Source of the DNA: Micromonospora sp. MP36
GTDB lineage: Bacteria > Actinomycetota > Actinomycetes > Mycobacteriales > Micromonosporaceae
Length of the DNA stretch: 64,000 nucleotides
Assembly: GCF_008119785.1 (NCBI RefSeq)
Contig: NZ_VSFA01000039.1
Location: 1 to 64,000, forward strand
Direction of reading: 5' to 3'
In this document: positions 17,989 to 27,003 of the stretch, piece by piece
Layout of the letters: every line of letters begins with the position of its first letter
Numbering within the stretch: the stretch's first letter is position 1
Translations under genes and position numbers: made by a program
Notes under the pieces: generated by a model
What the model was told of the DNA's origin: nothing
The model's database searches: none
The model's input: the letters and a program-made list of their open reading frames with translations, nothing else

Positions 17989-18927
17989 TCAGGTGGTCGG
18001 CGGGCGGATCGGCACCCGCCACCCGTACGCCGGCGGCGGCATCCGCGGCGCGCGGCGCGCGGACCGCACCAGCGCCCACAGCCAGAGGAGCCCGACGACG
18101 GCCACGAGCGCCAGCCCCGCCAACTCCAGTACGGCGAAGACCGCGACCTGCCCAGGGGTCGGCCGGACCAGCCCGCCGTGCCGACTCACGGTGCCTCCGG
18201 TGAGCAGCACGGTCAGGATCAGCGCGATCACGTGCATGCCGTCCCAGAACGCGTGCAGCAGGGACACCCCGAGGTAGGCCAGGACGAGCCGCCCGGTGAC
18301 CACGAAGTGCTCCCGGGTGCTGGACGAGAAGAGCACCCCGCCGAGGATCGCCGTCCACAGCCCATGACCGAACGGTGTAATCACGCCGCGCAGCAACTCG
18401 GTCACGACCGCCTGCGTCACCGACAGCCCGTGGGCGGTGAACAGCGCGGTGAACGCATACCCGGCGGTTTCCAGGGCCGCGAAGCCGAACCCGACCGAGG
18501 CGCCGAGGATCATCCCGTCCCGTGGCGCCTTCACATGCAGATGCCGGGTGAGGAACGCCAGCACCGCGAGCTTCACGGCCTCCTCGATGAGCCCCACGCC
18601 GAGGAACAGCCACCACGACGGGCGCAGCAGATAGGACTCCAGCAGCGACGCGGCCAGCACGCCGAGCACACCGCCGGCCAGGAACGTGCTCAGGATCAGC
18701 CCCGGGGTGAGCTCGCCGGTCTCCCGCCGCTGGAACGCCCACACCACGAACGTCACGGGCACCAGGAAGCTGCCGAGCAGTACCAGCGTCGGCACCAGGG
18801 CGGGGTTGCCGGTCAGGAAGATGACCACCACGGTGGCGAGCCACAGGGCCAGGCCGACCAGGAAGATCCGCAGCCACGGCCGCCGGCTCCTCGTCAGGGG
18901 CGGCGGTTGGGGGTACGCCTGGACCAC
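17989..18927 (-). CDS. PrsW-family intramembrane protease
   Basis: A 312-residue protein with eight to nine membrane helices. The family motifs are visible: GLIEEAVKL (EExxK) in the third helical hairpin, ALETAGYA (ExxxY-like), FGHGLWTAILG and LLHAFWDGMH. These glutamates and histidines form the proposed active site of PrsW-type proteases, which cleave anti-sigma factors in some Firmicutes. No anti-sigma gene is adjacent, so the substrate here is unknown. GTG 18927 follows a strong GAGGAGG. It converges with the DUF2306 gene. Confidence 0.9.
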   Translation of the reverse strand: MVQAYPQPPPLTRSRRPWLRIFLVGLALWLATVVVIFLTGNPALVPTLVLLGSFLVPVTFVVWAFQRRETGELTPGLILSTFLAGGVLGVLAASLLESYLLRPSWWLFLGVGLIEEAVKLAVLAFLTRHLHVKAPRDGMILGASVGFGFAALETAGYAFTALFTAHGLSVTQAVVTELLRGVITPFGHGLWTAILGGVLFSSSTREHFVVTGRLVLAYLGVSLLHAFWDGMHVIALILTVLLTGGTVSRHGGLVRPTPGQVAVFAVLELAGLALVAVVGLLWLWALVRSARRAPRMPPPAYGWRVPIRPPTT

Positions 18928-19166
18928 CGCCGCCTCCTCGGAACTCGTCCGCGGCCTCCGGCACCGCTCGACGCAGGTATGAGATCTGAGAGTTCATCGT
19001 AAAAGGTGCGCAGCACCCAAAAGGAGCGTTACGAGAGATGGGCCGGCCGGAACAGGCGGCGCGGGTGCTCCGTGCCGGTGACAAGGTCGCGGAACCGGCG
19101 GCGGACCGGCCCGGGGCTTCATAGCCTGGCAGGCGGGAGCACTCGGGGCAGCCGTCGGAGGGCAAC

Positions 19167-19520
19167 GTGGCCAACGCGATCAGGGACGCTCTGCAGGGCG
19201 TCAAGGAGGTCGAGATCACCGTGACCGGCCGGAAGACCGGACGGCAGATCTCCCACCCGGTGTGGTTCGTGCAGGAGGAGGACAGCGTCTTCCTGGTACC
19301 TGTCACCGGCTCGGACAGCGACTGGTACAAGAACGTCCGACGCACGCCGATGATCCAGATCGCCGCGAACGGCACGGCGTTGAGTTCCAGCGCCACCCCG
19401 ATCACCGACGCGGACCGGGTCGACCACGTCGTGGCGATGTTCCGCGACAAGTACGGCACCGACCAGTTCGAGGCGTACTACCCCAAGCACGACGTCGCCG
19501 TCCAGGTCCCCCTCGGATAG
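19167..19520 (+). CDS. Ddn-like deazaflavin (F420)-dependent nitroreductase family protein
   Basis: A 117-residue split-barrel protein of the DUF385 family. VTGRKTGRQISHPVWFVQEED corresponds to the conserved TxGRKSG and beta-strand region that contacts F420. SDSDWYKNVRRTPMIQI matches the family's WYxNLxxxP segment. The likely activity is F420H2-dependent reduction of nitro compounds or quinones. GTG 19167 has CGGAGGG upstream. It appears to stand alone. Confidence 0.88.
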   Translation: MANAIRDALQGVKEVEITVTGRKTGRQISHPVWFVQEEDSVFLVPVTGSDSDWYKNVRRTPMIQIAANGTALSSSATPITDADRVDHVVAMFRDKYGTDQFEAYYPKHDVAVQVPLG

Positions 19521-19596
19521 CCCAGCTCCTGCGAGCGGCGGGGCGCGGCCAGCCCGGCAGCCGAGAAACGTCAGACGGCGCGGCTAAGGTGCCGAC

Positions 19597-20121
19597 GTGG
19601 ATCAGGATCGCCGTGAACTGCCGGTGCCGCTTGCCGAGGCTCACGAGCCGGGATTCGACTACAACCGGGGCGACGGGGTCGACTTCGAGCCGTACGAGGC
19701 GTTTCTCACCGCCGAGGAGACCGCCGAGTGGTTCCAGGCGTGGACCGGGAACCCGGAGCTCGACGGCAGCGACTTCCGGGTGTTCGGGCAGGACGGCACC
19801 GGCGGCATCGCCGCGTTCTGGCTGGTCCGCCCGGGCGAGCCGGTCGAACGGCAACCCGTCGTGTTCCTCGGCTCCGAGGGCGAGACAGCGGTGGTGGCGC
19901 AGGATCTGGCGACGTACCTGTGGCTGCTCGCCGACGGGTTCGGGCCGCTGGAGGCGACGATGTACCCACGGCACGAACACGTCCCACGGGTAGACGCGCA
20001 CCGGGCGCGGATCGCGGCACGATGGGCGCCACACGCCCGACGGTCGGCGGCCGAGGTCATCACCGCGGCCCGCGCCGAGTTCCCCAGGTTCGAGGAACTG
20101 GTCGACTCGATGTGCCGGTAG
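19597..20121 (+). CDS. SMI1/KNR4 (SUKH)-like protein
   Basis: A 174-residue cytoplasmic protein. The pattern DFRVFGQDGTGGIAAFWLV, the acidic loop and VVFLGSEGETAVVAQDLATYLWLLADG match SUKH-superfamily proteins. Many of these are immunity proteins against secreted nuclease toxins, while others are general binding modules. No toxin gene is adjacent, so an immunity role is unsupported here. GTG 19597 has an AAGG 7-8 nt upstream. Confidence 0.75.
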   Translation: MDQDRRELPVPLAEAHEPGFDYNRGDGVDFEPYEAFLTAEETAEWFQAWTGNPELDGSDFRVFGQDGTGGIAAFWLVRPGEPVERQPVVFLGSEGETAVVAQDLATYLWLLADGFGPLEATMYPRHEHVPRVDAHRARIAARWAPHARRSAAEVITAARAEFPRFEELVDSMCR

Positions 20122-20330
20122 GCGTACGACTATCAGCGGATCGTCAACGTGACCGCCGCAGTGGCCTCGACGCGGCCGGCCGCCAGGCTCTTCTGTACAC
20201 CCTTGTGACTGGGGTGGCCGAGAGTTGACCGGCGCGGCCGCTCTGCGGGCTACTGAGTGGCCGCCATCGATTGCCGTGGCGGCCGCGAAACGGGGATGCG
20301 CCGTCCAACCGGGCTTGGCACCCTCAGCGG

Positions 20331-21073
20331 ATGCAGACCACTGACGACCTCGCCGCCTCGCGCTACGTGCGGATGCGCTGGAACACGCCACTATCGGAGG
20401 AACACGCCGCTCTGCTTCTGCAGCGGCTCGACGTCCGGCCGGGCGCGCGCGTGCTTGATCTCGGCTGCGGGTGGGGTGAGTTGCTGCTGAGGGCGGTTGC
20501 CGCCGGAGGAGTGAGCGGCGCAGCTGTGACGACGGGCGTCGGGGTCGACACGGATGATGGCGCTCTCGTGCGGGGGCGGGCACTGGCGGCTGGGCGGTCG
20601 TTGGACAAGCACGTCACCTTCGTGACGGGGGAAGCGGCGACCTCGCGGGAGACAGGCGATCGTGTCCTGTGCGTTGGCGCCTCGCATGCCTTCGGCGGAA
20701 CGGTCAACGCCCTCAAGGCGCTCGCCGAGTTCGTGCGGCCTGGTGGCCGGCTCTGTTCGGCGACGCGTTCTGGGAGAAGCCACCGACGGCCGAAGCTGTG
20801 GAGATCTTCGGGGAAGAGACGGCGTCGCTCGCGGATCTCATCGAGCAGGCCCGTGAGCTGGGCTGGCGAGTCCTGCACTTCAGCACCGCCGATCAGCGAG
20901 AGTGGGACGACTTCGAGTCCACCTGGCGCGCGGGCCGGCAGGAGTGGCTGCTGGAACACCCGGAGGACCCTCGCGCGGCGGCGGTTCGCGAGGAACTCGA
21001 TGACCGGCTGCGGGAGTACGTCGGCATCTATCGCGGTCTTCTCGGTCTTGGCTACTTCGTCCTCGGTCGCTGA
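20331..21073 (+). pseudogene. SAM-dependent methyltransferase gene with a frameshift
   Basis: The N-terminal part from ATG 20331 (MQTTDDLAASRYVRMRWNTP) contains motif I VLDLGCGWGELLLR, then an acidic strand and FVRPGGRL before the frame fails at about 20753. The protein continues in the next frame with LFGDAFWEKPPTAEAVEIFG through GYFVLGR to the stop at 21073. Restoring one base near CTCTGTTC gives an uninterrupted methyltransferase of about 247 residues with the normal GGRLLFGDAFWE junction. Either the gene is inactive or the assembly has a one-base error in this CT-rich stretch. The truncated N-terminal frame would otherwise run on for a non-homologous tail. Confidence 0.8.
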
Positions 21074-21138
21074 ACGGCCCGACTCCTGGTCCTGCCATCG
21101 CTACCTCAGTAATCCGCTTGCGAGACTGCCCCACGTTG

Positions 21139-22374
21139 TCAGGGTGGGGTGGGCTGTTCGTCGGGGTGGCGGTGTGAGCGCCGGGTGTCGGCGATGGCGA
21201 CAAGGAGCAGAACGATGGCGGCGGCGCCGGAGACTGCCAGTGGTGGGGCGAGGGTCATCGGGACGACCAGGGCCACAAGGGCGGTGACGCCGACAGGGCG
21301 GGACCGGGAGACGCGGGCATAGACGACGTACTCCAACACGGAGCGGCCGACGAGGAAGATGGCAGGCCCGGCGAGGATGACGGACGACCAGGTGAGAGGG
21401 GTGTGCATCGCGGGGTGCTTCTCGACCAGGTCGTGCCCCACGCTGGTGGTGATGACCCCGAGGATCATGGTCAGGTGAGCAACGCCGGCGACGCGGCCGG
21501 CGTGGGCCGGGTGTGACGCGGCCAGGACCGCCTCGTCAACCAGTTGACCGGCGACGTGAAAGTACAGGCGCCAGAGCAGGACGGTGGTCAGGAACGCCAC
21601 GGCCAGTGCGGTGATCCGGTACGGGCTGGCCGGCACCTGGGTGAAGGTAACGCCCACGGAGAGCAGCGGCTCACCGAAAGAGATCATCAGCAACTGTTGG
21701 TAGCGCTCGGCGAGGTATCGGGCAGCCGTCGCCCACAGGTTGGCCAGACCGGCGCCGAGTCGGGGCACGGGCCAGCCGCGGGCGTTCGCGACGAATTCAA
21801 CGAGCACCGCCAAGGCCCACAGCGCCGGGCGGACGGGCCCGTGGGACACCGCGCCGACCAGCCACGGGACGGAAACGACCGCGTACCAGTAGAAGAACCG
21901 GAGGTAGGCGGTACGCACCTCGGGCACCGTGGCGAGGAGACCGATCGCCAGGGTTCTGCCGGCCTGCATGATGATGTAGGTGCAGGCGAAGGCCACGGCT
22001 CGCCCGTCGAAGGCCCACGACACGCTGACACCGAAGATCAGCACACCGAACACGCTGGCGATGACGGATCCCTGCACCGCGGGCCGCCGCGGATCGAAGC
22101 GGGCGGTGATGTAGGTGGTCAAGGTCCAGACCCGCATCAGTGGCAGGAACAGCAGCAGGGCCTGCCCCAGCACCGCCCAGCCTGAAGGCCCGGGCGACTC
22201 GGCCAGCACGTCGAACGCCAGTGCGACCAACCGGCTGAGGATGAACACCATGGCCAGGTCGAAGAACAGTTCAACGAACGTCGCCTGCTCCGCCGCGCCC
22301 TTGCGGAGCAGCGAGCCCCGATCCCAGCGCGGAGCGTTCGTCGTCACCACCTCAGTAAACCCAGGTGTCGACAA
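21139..22374 (-). CDS. ltrA: low temperature requirement protein A (LtrA) family membrane protein
   Basis: A protein of up to 411 residues with about ten to twelve membrane helices. The family signature ATFVELFFDLAMVFILSRL is near residue 30, followed by TTYITARFDP and later GEPLLSVG in the expected positions. Members are annotated as LtrA; their biochemical role is not established. The only in-frame start upstream is TTG 22374, without a clear ribosome-binding site. GTG codons near 22350 are alternatives, so the first 9-10 residues are uncertain. Confidence 0.88.
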   Translation of the reverse strand: MSTPGFTEVVTTNAPRWDRGSLLRKGAAEQATFVELFFDLAMVFILSRLVALAFDVLAESPGPSGWAVLGQALLLFLPLMRVWTLTTYITARFDPRRPAVQGSVIASVFGVLIFGVSVSWAFDGRAVAFACTYIIMQAGRTLAIGLLATVPEVRTAYLRFFYWYAVVSVPWLVGAVSHGPVRPALWALAVLVEFVANARGWPVPRLGAGLANLWATAARYLAERYQQLLMISFGEPLLSVGVTFTQVPASPYRITALAVAFLTTVLLWRLYFHVAGQLVDEAVLAASHPAHAGRVAGVAHLTMILGVITTSVGHDLVEKHPAMHTPLTWSSVILAGPAIFLVGRSVLEYVVYARVSRSRPVGVTALVALVVPMTLAPPLAVSGAAAIVLLLVAIADTRRSHRHPDEQPTPP

Positions 22375-22445
22375 CGAAAACGTCGAAGACGGACAGCCCG
22401 CGTGCCGCTTACCGAGCGCGCCTCAGTCCGCACCGTCGGATGTGC

Positions 22446-22484
22446 GGGCGCGGCCGGACGGTGGTTGCCCGTCCGGCCGCGCCC
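22446..22484 (-). terminator. strong hairpin terminator of the MacB/FtsX operon
   Basis: A perfect 16-bp stem (GGGCGCGGCCGGACGG and its complement) with a 7-nt loop lies just downstream of the minus-strand permease stop at 22513. It has no T tract. Confidence 0.8.
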
Positions 22485-22512
22485 CTCGGTGAACCTGATG
22501 CAGGACGCGGGG

Positions 22513-24747
22513 TTACTCGTTGCGGGCGGTCTCCGGGCCGGTGATGCGGCGCAGGAGCGGCAGTGTCGAGGCGATGATGCCCAGCGACACCGCAAGCCCA
22601 CCGGCGACCATCAGGTAGAACGACAGGTGCGGCGCCAGCAGCGTGTAGCCCAGCTGCGCCCGCAGGAACAGGTGCGCGGCCAGGAATCCCATCCCGATCG
22701 CCACCGCGGCGACGAGCAGCAGCGGTACGACGGTCTCCAGCGCGACCACCCGGCGCAGGGTACGCAGCCGTACCCCGGTGAGGCGCAGCATGCTGAACGG
22801 CCGCTTCCGGTCACTCAGCCCGCCGGCCACGCTCACCGCCAGGCTGCAGCCGGCGATCGGCAGGCTGGCCAGCATGACCACGTTGGCCAACTGCTGGAAC
22901 TGCACCATCTGTTGCGCGGAGTTCGCCTCCCATTCGCCGACGCTCGCGGGGAAACGTCCGAGCGGGAACGCGTTGATCAGCATCGTCCGGGCCTGCTCGA
23001 AGGCGGAGGGGCTGGTGGTGTTGACGACCACTGACAGGATCGGCTGCCGGTCCACGTCGGTGGCGGCGACGCCGGCGGCGGCGCCCCAGACGTACGTGTC
23101 ATTGGTCAGGTCGAACGCCCGCATGCCGATGAGGTCGGGGGGAACGACCGCGACCTGCCCGCCGGCCGGGCAGCTGCCGAACACCTTCAGACGGTCCAGC
23201 TCGGCGCAGGTCACCAGGCCCGGCCAGTCGACCGGAGCACCGCCGTCCCCGCCGACACCGGCTTCACGCCCGGAGTTGACGTGCACCACCGTCACGCTGC
23301 GCACACCGGGGATCGCGGCGAGCCCGGCCGGGATCCGGTCCGCGGCCGGCGCGGGACCGTCCTCGGGCCAGAACGTCTTGGCCAGCGACGTGGCGGCCAC
23401 CGAGTCGGTGCGCGGCTCACCGCGGTTGGCCACGTACGTGGTGATCGTGCCGGTCGCCACGCTGGTCACGAACAGCGCCACGATCAGCCCGCTGACGGAC
23501 CGGAAGCCGGCCTGCGGGTTGTCCGCGAGGCGCCGTCCGGCGATGAGCGTGGCGGGCCGGCTCGCCCGCCCCGCGAGGACCCGGGCACCGATCATGGTCA
23601 GCCACGGCCCGGCCAGCACCAACCCGACCAGGATCAGCACAAACCCCGACAGGTACGCGGTGATCTGGCCGTTGGTCGTGGCGGGCCGCCGGCCGATGAA
23701 GTAACCCAGCTCGGCGAGGCCGGCGATCAGCGGGATCAGCCGCCAGGCGCGCGGCGGCTTCGGGGTCACCCGCCGGCTCACGCCCAGCGGTGAGATCTGC
23801 ACCCGGCGCAGCGCCAGCACGGACGCCACGACCGCGCCGAGCGGGATGCCGAGCGCGACCGCCAGGACGTTGATGACGGTGAGCGACAGGTCGGCGGGGA
23901 AGAACGGTTCGCCAGCGAACGGGATCGCGGCGAGTCCCGGCCGGCACGCGAAGAACAGGCCGAACCCGACCGCCGTACCGGCTGCGGCCGCGACTGTCGA
24001 CTCCACGGCCGAGATGACGGAGATCTGCCGTGGCGTGGCGCCGATCAGCCGCATCGCGGCGAACCGCTGCTCGCGGCGGTTGGCGGCCAGCCGGGTCGCG
24101 GTGCCGATGAAGATGAGCACCGGGAACAGCAGCGCGGCCGCGACGACGGACAGCACAAGGGTCAGGCCGGCACCGTTGATCCCGACGTAGCAGCCGTGGC
24201 TGCAGTCGCTCGGGGAGGTGGTCATGATCTGGTTGACCTTCTTGGCCCCCAACTGCTCCAGCTCGGCCGGGGCGCGGCCGATGACGATCAGCAGCGACTC
24301 CGGGGAGGGCAGCGCCGCCCGCCCGATCGTGCCGACCTCGTGGCCGGGGAAGCGGTCGCCGAGTTCCGCGGCCGGGGTGGCCCGCAGCAGCTCGCCGAGC
24401 GCGGGCGACACGTAGTACTCCCCAGGCCCGGGCAGGCGCGGGAGGCCCGGCGGGACGGGCGCGTCCGGGCCCAACGCCGCGACCTCGACCCGGCCGATGG
24501 ACTTGCCGTGGTAGTAGTCCTCCCGCAGCAGCCACCACATCGGGTCGGCCGACGCATCGGAGGACGCCGGCGCGACAGCGGTGTTGAGCCAGCCGTACCG
24601 CTGGTTCTGCGCGTCGACCGCGTTCATGCCGGCGAGTGTCGTCAGGAGCATGCCGACGCCGAGCGCCACCGCGGCGGCGATGATGACGAGCCGGACGGCC
24701 GCCTCCCGGCCACCGGACAGCGCCAGCCGCAAACCGAACCGGATCAC
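22513..24747 (-). CDS. FtsX/MacB-type ABC transporter permease
   Basis: A 744-residue permease with the duplicated FtsX plan. TM1 is near residue 25, an extracytoplasmic domain spans about 45-185, TM2-4 with the FtsX core occupy about 190-310, a central hydrophobic pair lies at 340-420, a second periplasmic domain at 440-620, and TM cluster 625-735. RLAANRREQRFAAMRLIGAT and RKRPFSMLRLTGVRLRTLRR are the two coupling-helix regions that contact the ATPase. GTG 24747 overlaps the ATPase stop by 4 nt (GTGA). It probably exports or extracts a lipid or peptide; the substrate is unknown. Confidence 0.93.
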   Translation of the reverse strand: MIRFGLRLALSGGREAAVRLVIIAAAVALGVGMLLTTLAGMNAVDAQNQRYGWLNTAVAPASSDASADPMWWLLREDYYHGKSIGRVEVAALGPDAPVPPGLPRLPGPGEYYVSPALGELLRATPAAELGDRFPGHEVGTIGRAALPSPESLLIVIGRAPAELEQLGAKKVNQIMTTSPSDCSHGCYVGINGAGLTLVLSVVAAALLFPVLIFIGTATRLAANRREQRFAAMRLIGATPRQISVISAVESTVAAAAGTAVGFGLFFACRPGLAAIPFAGEPFFPADLSLTVINVLAVALGIPLGAVVASVLALRRVQISPLGVSRRVTPKPPRAWRLIPLIAGLAELGYFIGRRPATTNGQITAYLSGFVLILVGLVLAGPWLTMIGARVLAGRASRPATLIAGRRLADNPQAGFRSVSGLIVALFVTSVATGTITTYVANRGEPRTDSVAATSLAKTFWPEDGPAPAADRIPAGLAAIPGVRSVTVVHVNSGREAGVGGDGGAPVDWPGLVTCAELDRLKVFGSCPAGGQVAVVPPDLIGMRAFDLTNDTYVWGAAAGVAATDVDRQPILSVVVNTTSPSAFEQARTMLINAFPLGRFPASVGEWEANSAQQMVQFQQLANVVMLASLPIAGCSLAVSVAGGLSDRKRPFSMLRLTGVRLRTLRRVVALETVVPLLLVAAVAIGMGFLAAHLFLRAQLGYTLLAPHLSFYLMVAGGLAVSLGIIASTLPLLRRITGPETARNE

Positions 24748-25415
24748 GAGTGCACCAGCGCATTCACCTTGCCGTCGCGCACGATGACCTGCCGGTCTGC
24801 GTACGCGGCGACGCGGGCCTCGTGGGTGACCAGCACGACGGTGGTGCCCTGCTCGCGGGCGGAGGCGACCAGCAGGTCCATGACCTGCTCACCGGTCAGC
24901 GAGTCGAGCGCCCCGGTCGGCTCGTCGGCGAACAGCGCCCCGGGCCGGGCGACCAGGCCGCGGGCCAGCGCGACCCGCTGCGCCTGCCCGCCGGACAGCT
25001 CACCGGAGCGGCGCCGCTGCAGCCCGGCCAGGCCCAACCGCTCGAACCAGGGCCGCGCCTGCTCCAGCGCGGCGGCCCGCTTGACGCCGCTGAGCAGCAG
25101 CGGCAGGGCGACGTTCTCCTCGGCGGTCAACTCCGGCACGAGCTGCCCGAACTGGAACACGAACCCGAACTGGTCCCGGCGCAGGACGCTGCGCTGATGC
25201 TCGTTGAGGGTGTCGATCCGGCGGCCGTCGAAGTGGATCTCACCGGCGTCCGGCACGAGGATGCCGGCCAGGCAGTGCAGCAGGGTGGTCTTCCCGGAGC
25301 CGCTCGGGCCCATGATGGCGACGATCTCGCCGGGAGCCACCGCAACGCTGGCCCCGCGCAGCGCCGGGGTCTCGCCGAAGGACAGGTGCACCTCGCGCGC
25401 CTCGATGGCCTTCAT
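24744..25415 (-). CDS. MacB/LolD-type ABC transporter ATP-binding protein
   Basis: A 223-residue ATPase. Walker A is GPSGSGKTT (about 36), the Q loop is FVFQFGQLVPELT, the signature is LSGGQAQR, Walker B is ALFADEPTGALD and the H loop is VTHEARVAAYADR. It matches LolD/MacB/YknY ATPases. ATG 25415 overlaps the PadR stop by 4 nt and the gene overlaps the permease downstream, so three genes are coupled. Confidence 0.95.
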   Translation of the reverse strand: MKAIEAREVHLSFGETPALRGASVAVAPGEIVAIMGPSGSGKTTLLHCLAGILVPDAGEIHFDGRRIDTLNEHQRSVLRRDQFGFVFQFGQLVPELTAEENVALPLLLSGVKRAAALEQARPWFERLGLAGLQRRRSGELSGGQAQRVALARGLVARPGALFADEPTGALDSLTGEQVMDLLVASAREQGTTVVLVTHEARVAAYADRQVIVRDGKVNALVHS

Positions 25416-25936
25416 CGCCGGACCACCTTGCGCAGGGCGTCCAGCCGGGCGACGGTGGTGTCGATCCAGTGCAGGTCGGCTTCCAGGTGGAACAGGCCGT
25501 GGTCGGCCAGCATGGTGTCGACCAGGTCGCCGCCGCGGCGGATCTCGGTGAGTTCCTTCATCCGCCGCAGGTGCGCGGCGCGCTGCCGGTCGAGGTACTC
25601 CTCGGCTGGGCGGTCGAGCATGAGCGCCAGCACGACCTTGGTGAACAGCACGGTCTGCAGGTTGGGTTCGGCCTCGACCGGCTCGGTCAGCCACGACTCG
25701 ACCTCGGTCGCGCCGCGTTCGGTGATGACGTAGCGCTTGCGTTCGGGGCCGACGCCGGGCTCGACCTCGCCGATCACGATCTTGCCGTCGCGGGCGAGCC
25801 GGCCGAGGGTCGCGTAGACCTGGCCGAACGGCAGCGGCTTGCCGCGACTGAAGAAGGTGTCGTAGTCGCGCTTGAGGTCGTAGCCGTGGCTGGGCTCGCA
25901 TTCGAGCAGGCCGAGGAGGGTCATGGGAACGCTCAT
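25412..25936 (-). CDS. PadR-family transcriptional regulator
   Basis: A 174-residue regulator. The N-terminal PadR winged helix reads MTLLGLLECEPSHGYDLKRDYD, then LPFGQVYATLGRLARDGKI as the recognition helix and ERKRYVITERGATEVESWL as the wing. A C-terminal helical dimerisation domain follows (about 95-170). ATG 25936 (MSVPMTLLG) matches the family start; the frame is open further upstream but covers the operator region. It leads the ABC operon, and the palindromes at 25946-25988 are its likely binding sites, so effector-relieved autorepression is expected. Confidence 0.93.
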   Translation of the reverse strand: MSVPMTLLGLLECEPSHGYDLKRDYDTFFSRGKPLPFGQVYATLGRLARDGKIVIGEVEPGVGPERKRYVITERGATEVESWLTEPVEAEPNLQTVLFTKVVLALMLDRPAEEYLDRQRAAHLRRMKELTEIRRGGDLVDTMLADHGLFHLEADLHWIDTTVARLDALRKVVRR

Positions 25937-25945
25937 GCCGACACC

Positions 25946-25988
25946 ATACCCTGAGGGTATACCTCGCGTATATATCCCCGGAGTATAT
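25946..25988. promoter_or_regulatory. PadR operator region with repeated GTATA palindromes
   Basis: Immediately upstream of padR lies the perfect inverted repeat ATACCC-TGA-GGGTAT (25946-25960). Overlapping GTATAC and then GTATAT elements continue to 25988, within an AT-rich block unlike the surrounding GC-rich DNA. It probably contains both promoter and operator. Confidence 0.65.
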
Positions 25989-26077
25989 CGACGATGATGC
26001 ACTCCGGGCACCCGCGGCAGCCACCGGTGGTGCAGTCTCTGTCGAGAATGGAGAGGTTCTACGACCGAGGAGCCCCG

Positions 26078-26752
26078 GTGGATTTCGGACTGGACCAGGC
26101 GGACAAGATCGCCAGCGTGGTAGGCGCCGTCATCGCGGTGATCGCGCTGGCCTTCACCATCCGTGGGGCAAGAGGGCAGCAGACCGATTCTCGGACCGGC
26201 TCCGGTGCCAAGACGGCGATCTGGCTGACCGCCGGGTTGGCGGTGATCGTGCTCTGCAGCGTCGGGTCCTGGGGCCTCATCAAGGCCGTCTCGAAGCTCG
26301 CTGATGGCAACTCCGGCGACAGTCCGTCGGACGCACCGGCAACCTCCACGGAAACCACATCCGGTGCCCCCGCCTCGCCGACCACACCCGCCGCCGCCCC
26401 CGTGCTATGGCAGGACGAGATCCGCCTTGACAGCACGCCGCGCGACTTCGACAAGGAACCACCAGCGCTCGGGAACACCAGCACCGACCGCGAATCGGAC
26501 GGATATCTCAACGACTCGAGGTACAACGAGTTCTGGGGCGGAGGAGTGGTGCTGTGGCCAGAGCAGGCCGACCCGTCCCGCAACGACTGCGCGCAGCGCT
26601 TGCAGACCCACGGTGTGAAGGAAGTGAACATCGATGCGCGCAGCCGGATCTGCCTGAAGACCAACCAGGGCCGAATCGTGTTCATCAAGGTGCTGCGCCG
26701 CGACGGCGACAGCGGATACCTCGCCCAGGTGACGTTGTGGAGCAGCAACTAA
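26078..26752 (+). CDS. uncharacterised membrane-anchored protein
   Basis: A 224-residue protein. Two hydrophobic helices near the N-terminus (about 14-30 and 48-70) are followed by a Ser/Thr/Pro/Ala-rich linker (about 85-112). A C-terminal domain (about 115-224) has GGGVVLWPEQ, two cysteines (NDCAQRLQ and SRICLKT) and a beta-rich end. The plan is membrane anchor, linker, exported domain. GTG 26078 has GAGGAG 6 nt upstream and is preferred over ATG 26048. Family not recognised. It starts about 140 bp from padR and is divergent from it. Confidence 0.7.
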   Translation: MDFGLDQADKIASVVGAVIAVIALAFTIRGARGQQTDSRTGSGAKTAIWLTAGLAVIVLCSVGSWGLIKAVSKLADGNSGDSPSDAPATSTETTSGAPASPTTPAAAPVLWQDEIRLDSTPRDFDKEPPALGNTSTDRESDGYLNDSRYNEFWGGGVVLWPEQADPSRNDCAQRLQTHGVKEVNIDARSRICLKTNQGRIVFIKVLRRDGDSGYLAQVTLWSSN

Positions 26753-26867
26753 CTGGCCTCTGCGGGCGTACGCCGACCCCGTCACCGCCACCACCAGGGG
26801 AGTTCCCGCTCCGGGATCCCCGCCACGACCATCCGGTCCCACTGACCGACCGCACCAGGCGCCGGCT

Positions 26868-26909
26868 CGGGTGCGTTTGCTGCCACGTGGCCGACAACAA
26901 ACGCACCCG
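26868..26909. terminator. inverted repeat between convergent genes
   Basis: A perfect 12-bp stem (CGGGTGCGTTTG / CAAACGCACCCG) with an 18-nt loop containing CACGTG lies between the convergent genes ending at 26752 and 27004. It may act as a bidirectional terminator. The long loop and lack of a T tract leave other roles possible. Confidence 0.45.
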
Positions 26910-27003
26910 GACGCAGCGACGGACAAACCGCTGGGTCGGCTCCCGCTCGACGGAACTCAGCGCCCGACGGCTCGCGACAGGCCCGGGACGAAGGCGACGC
27001 GCG

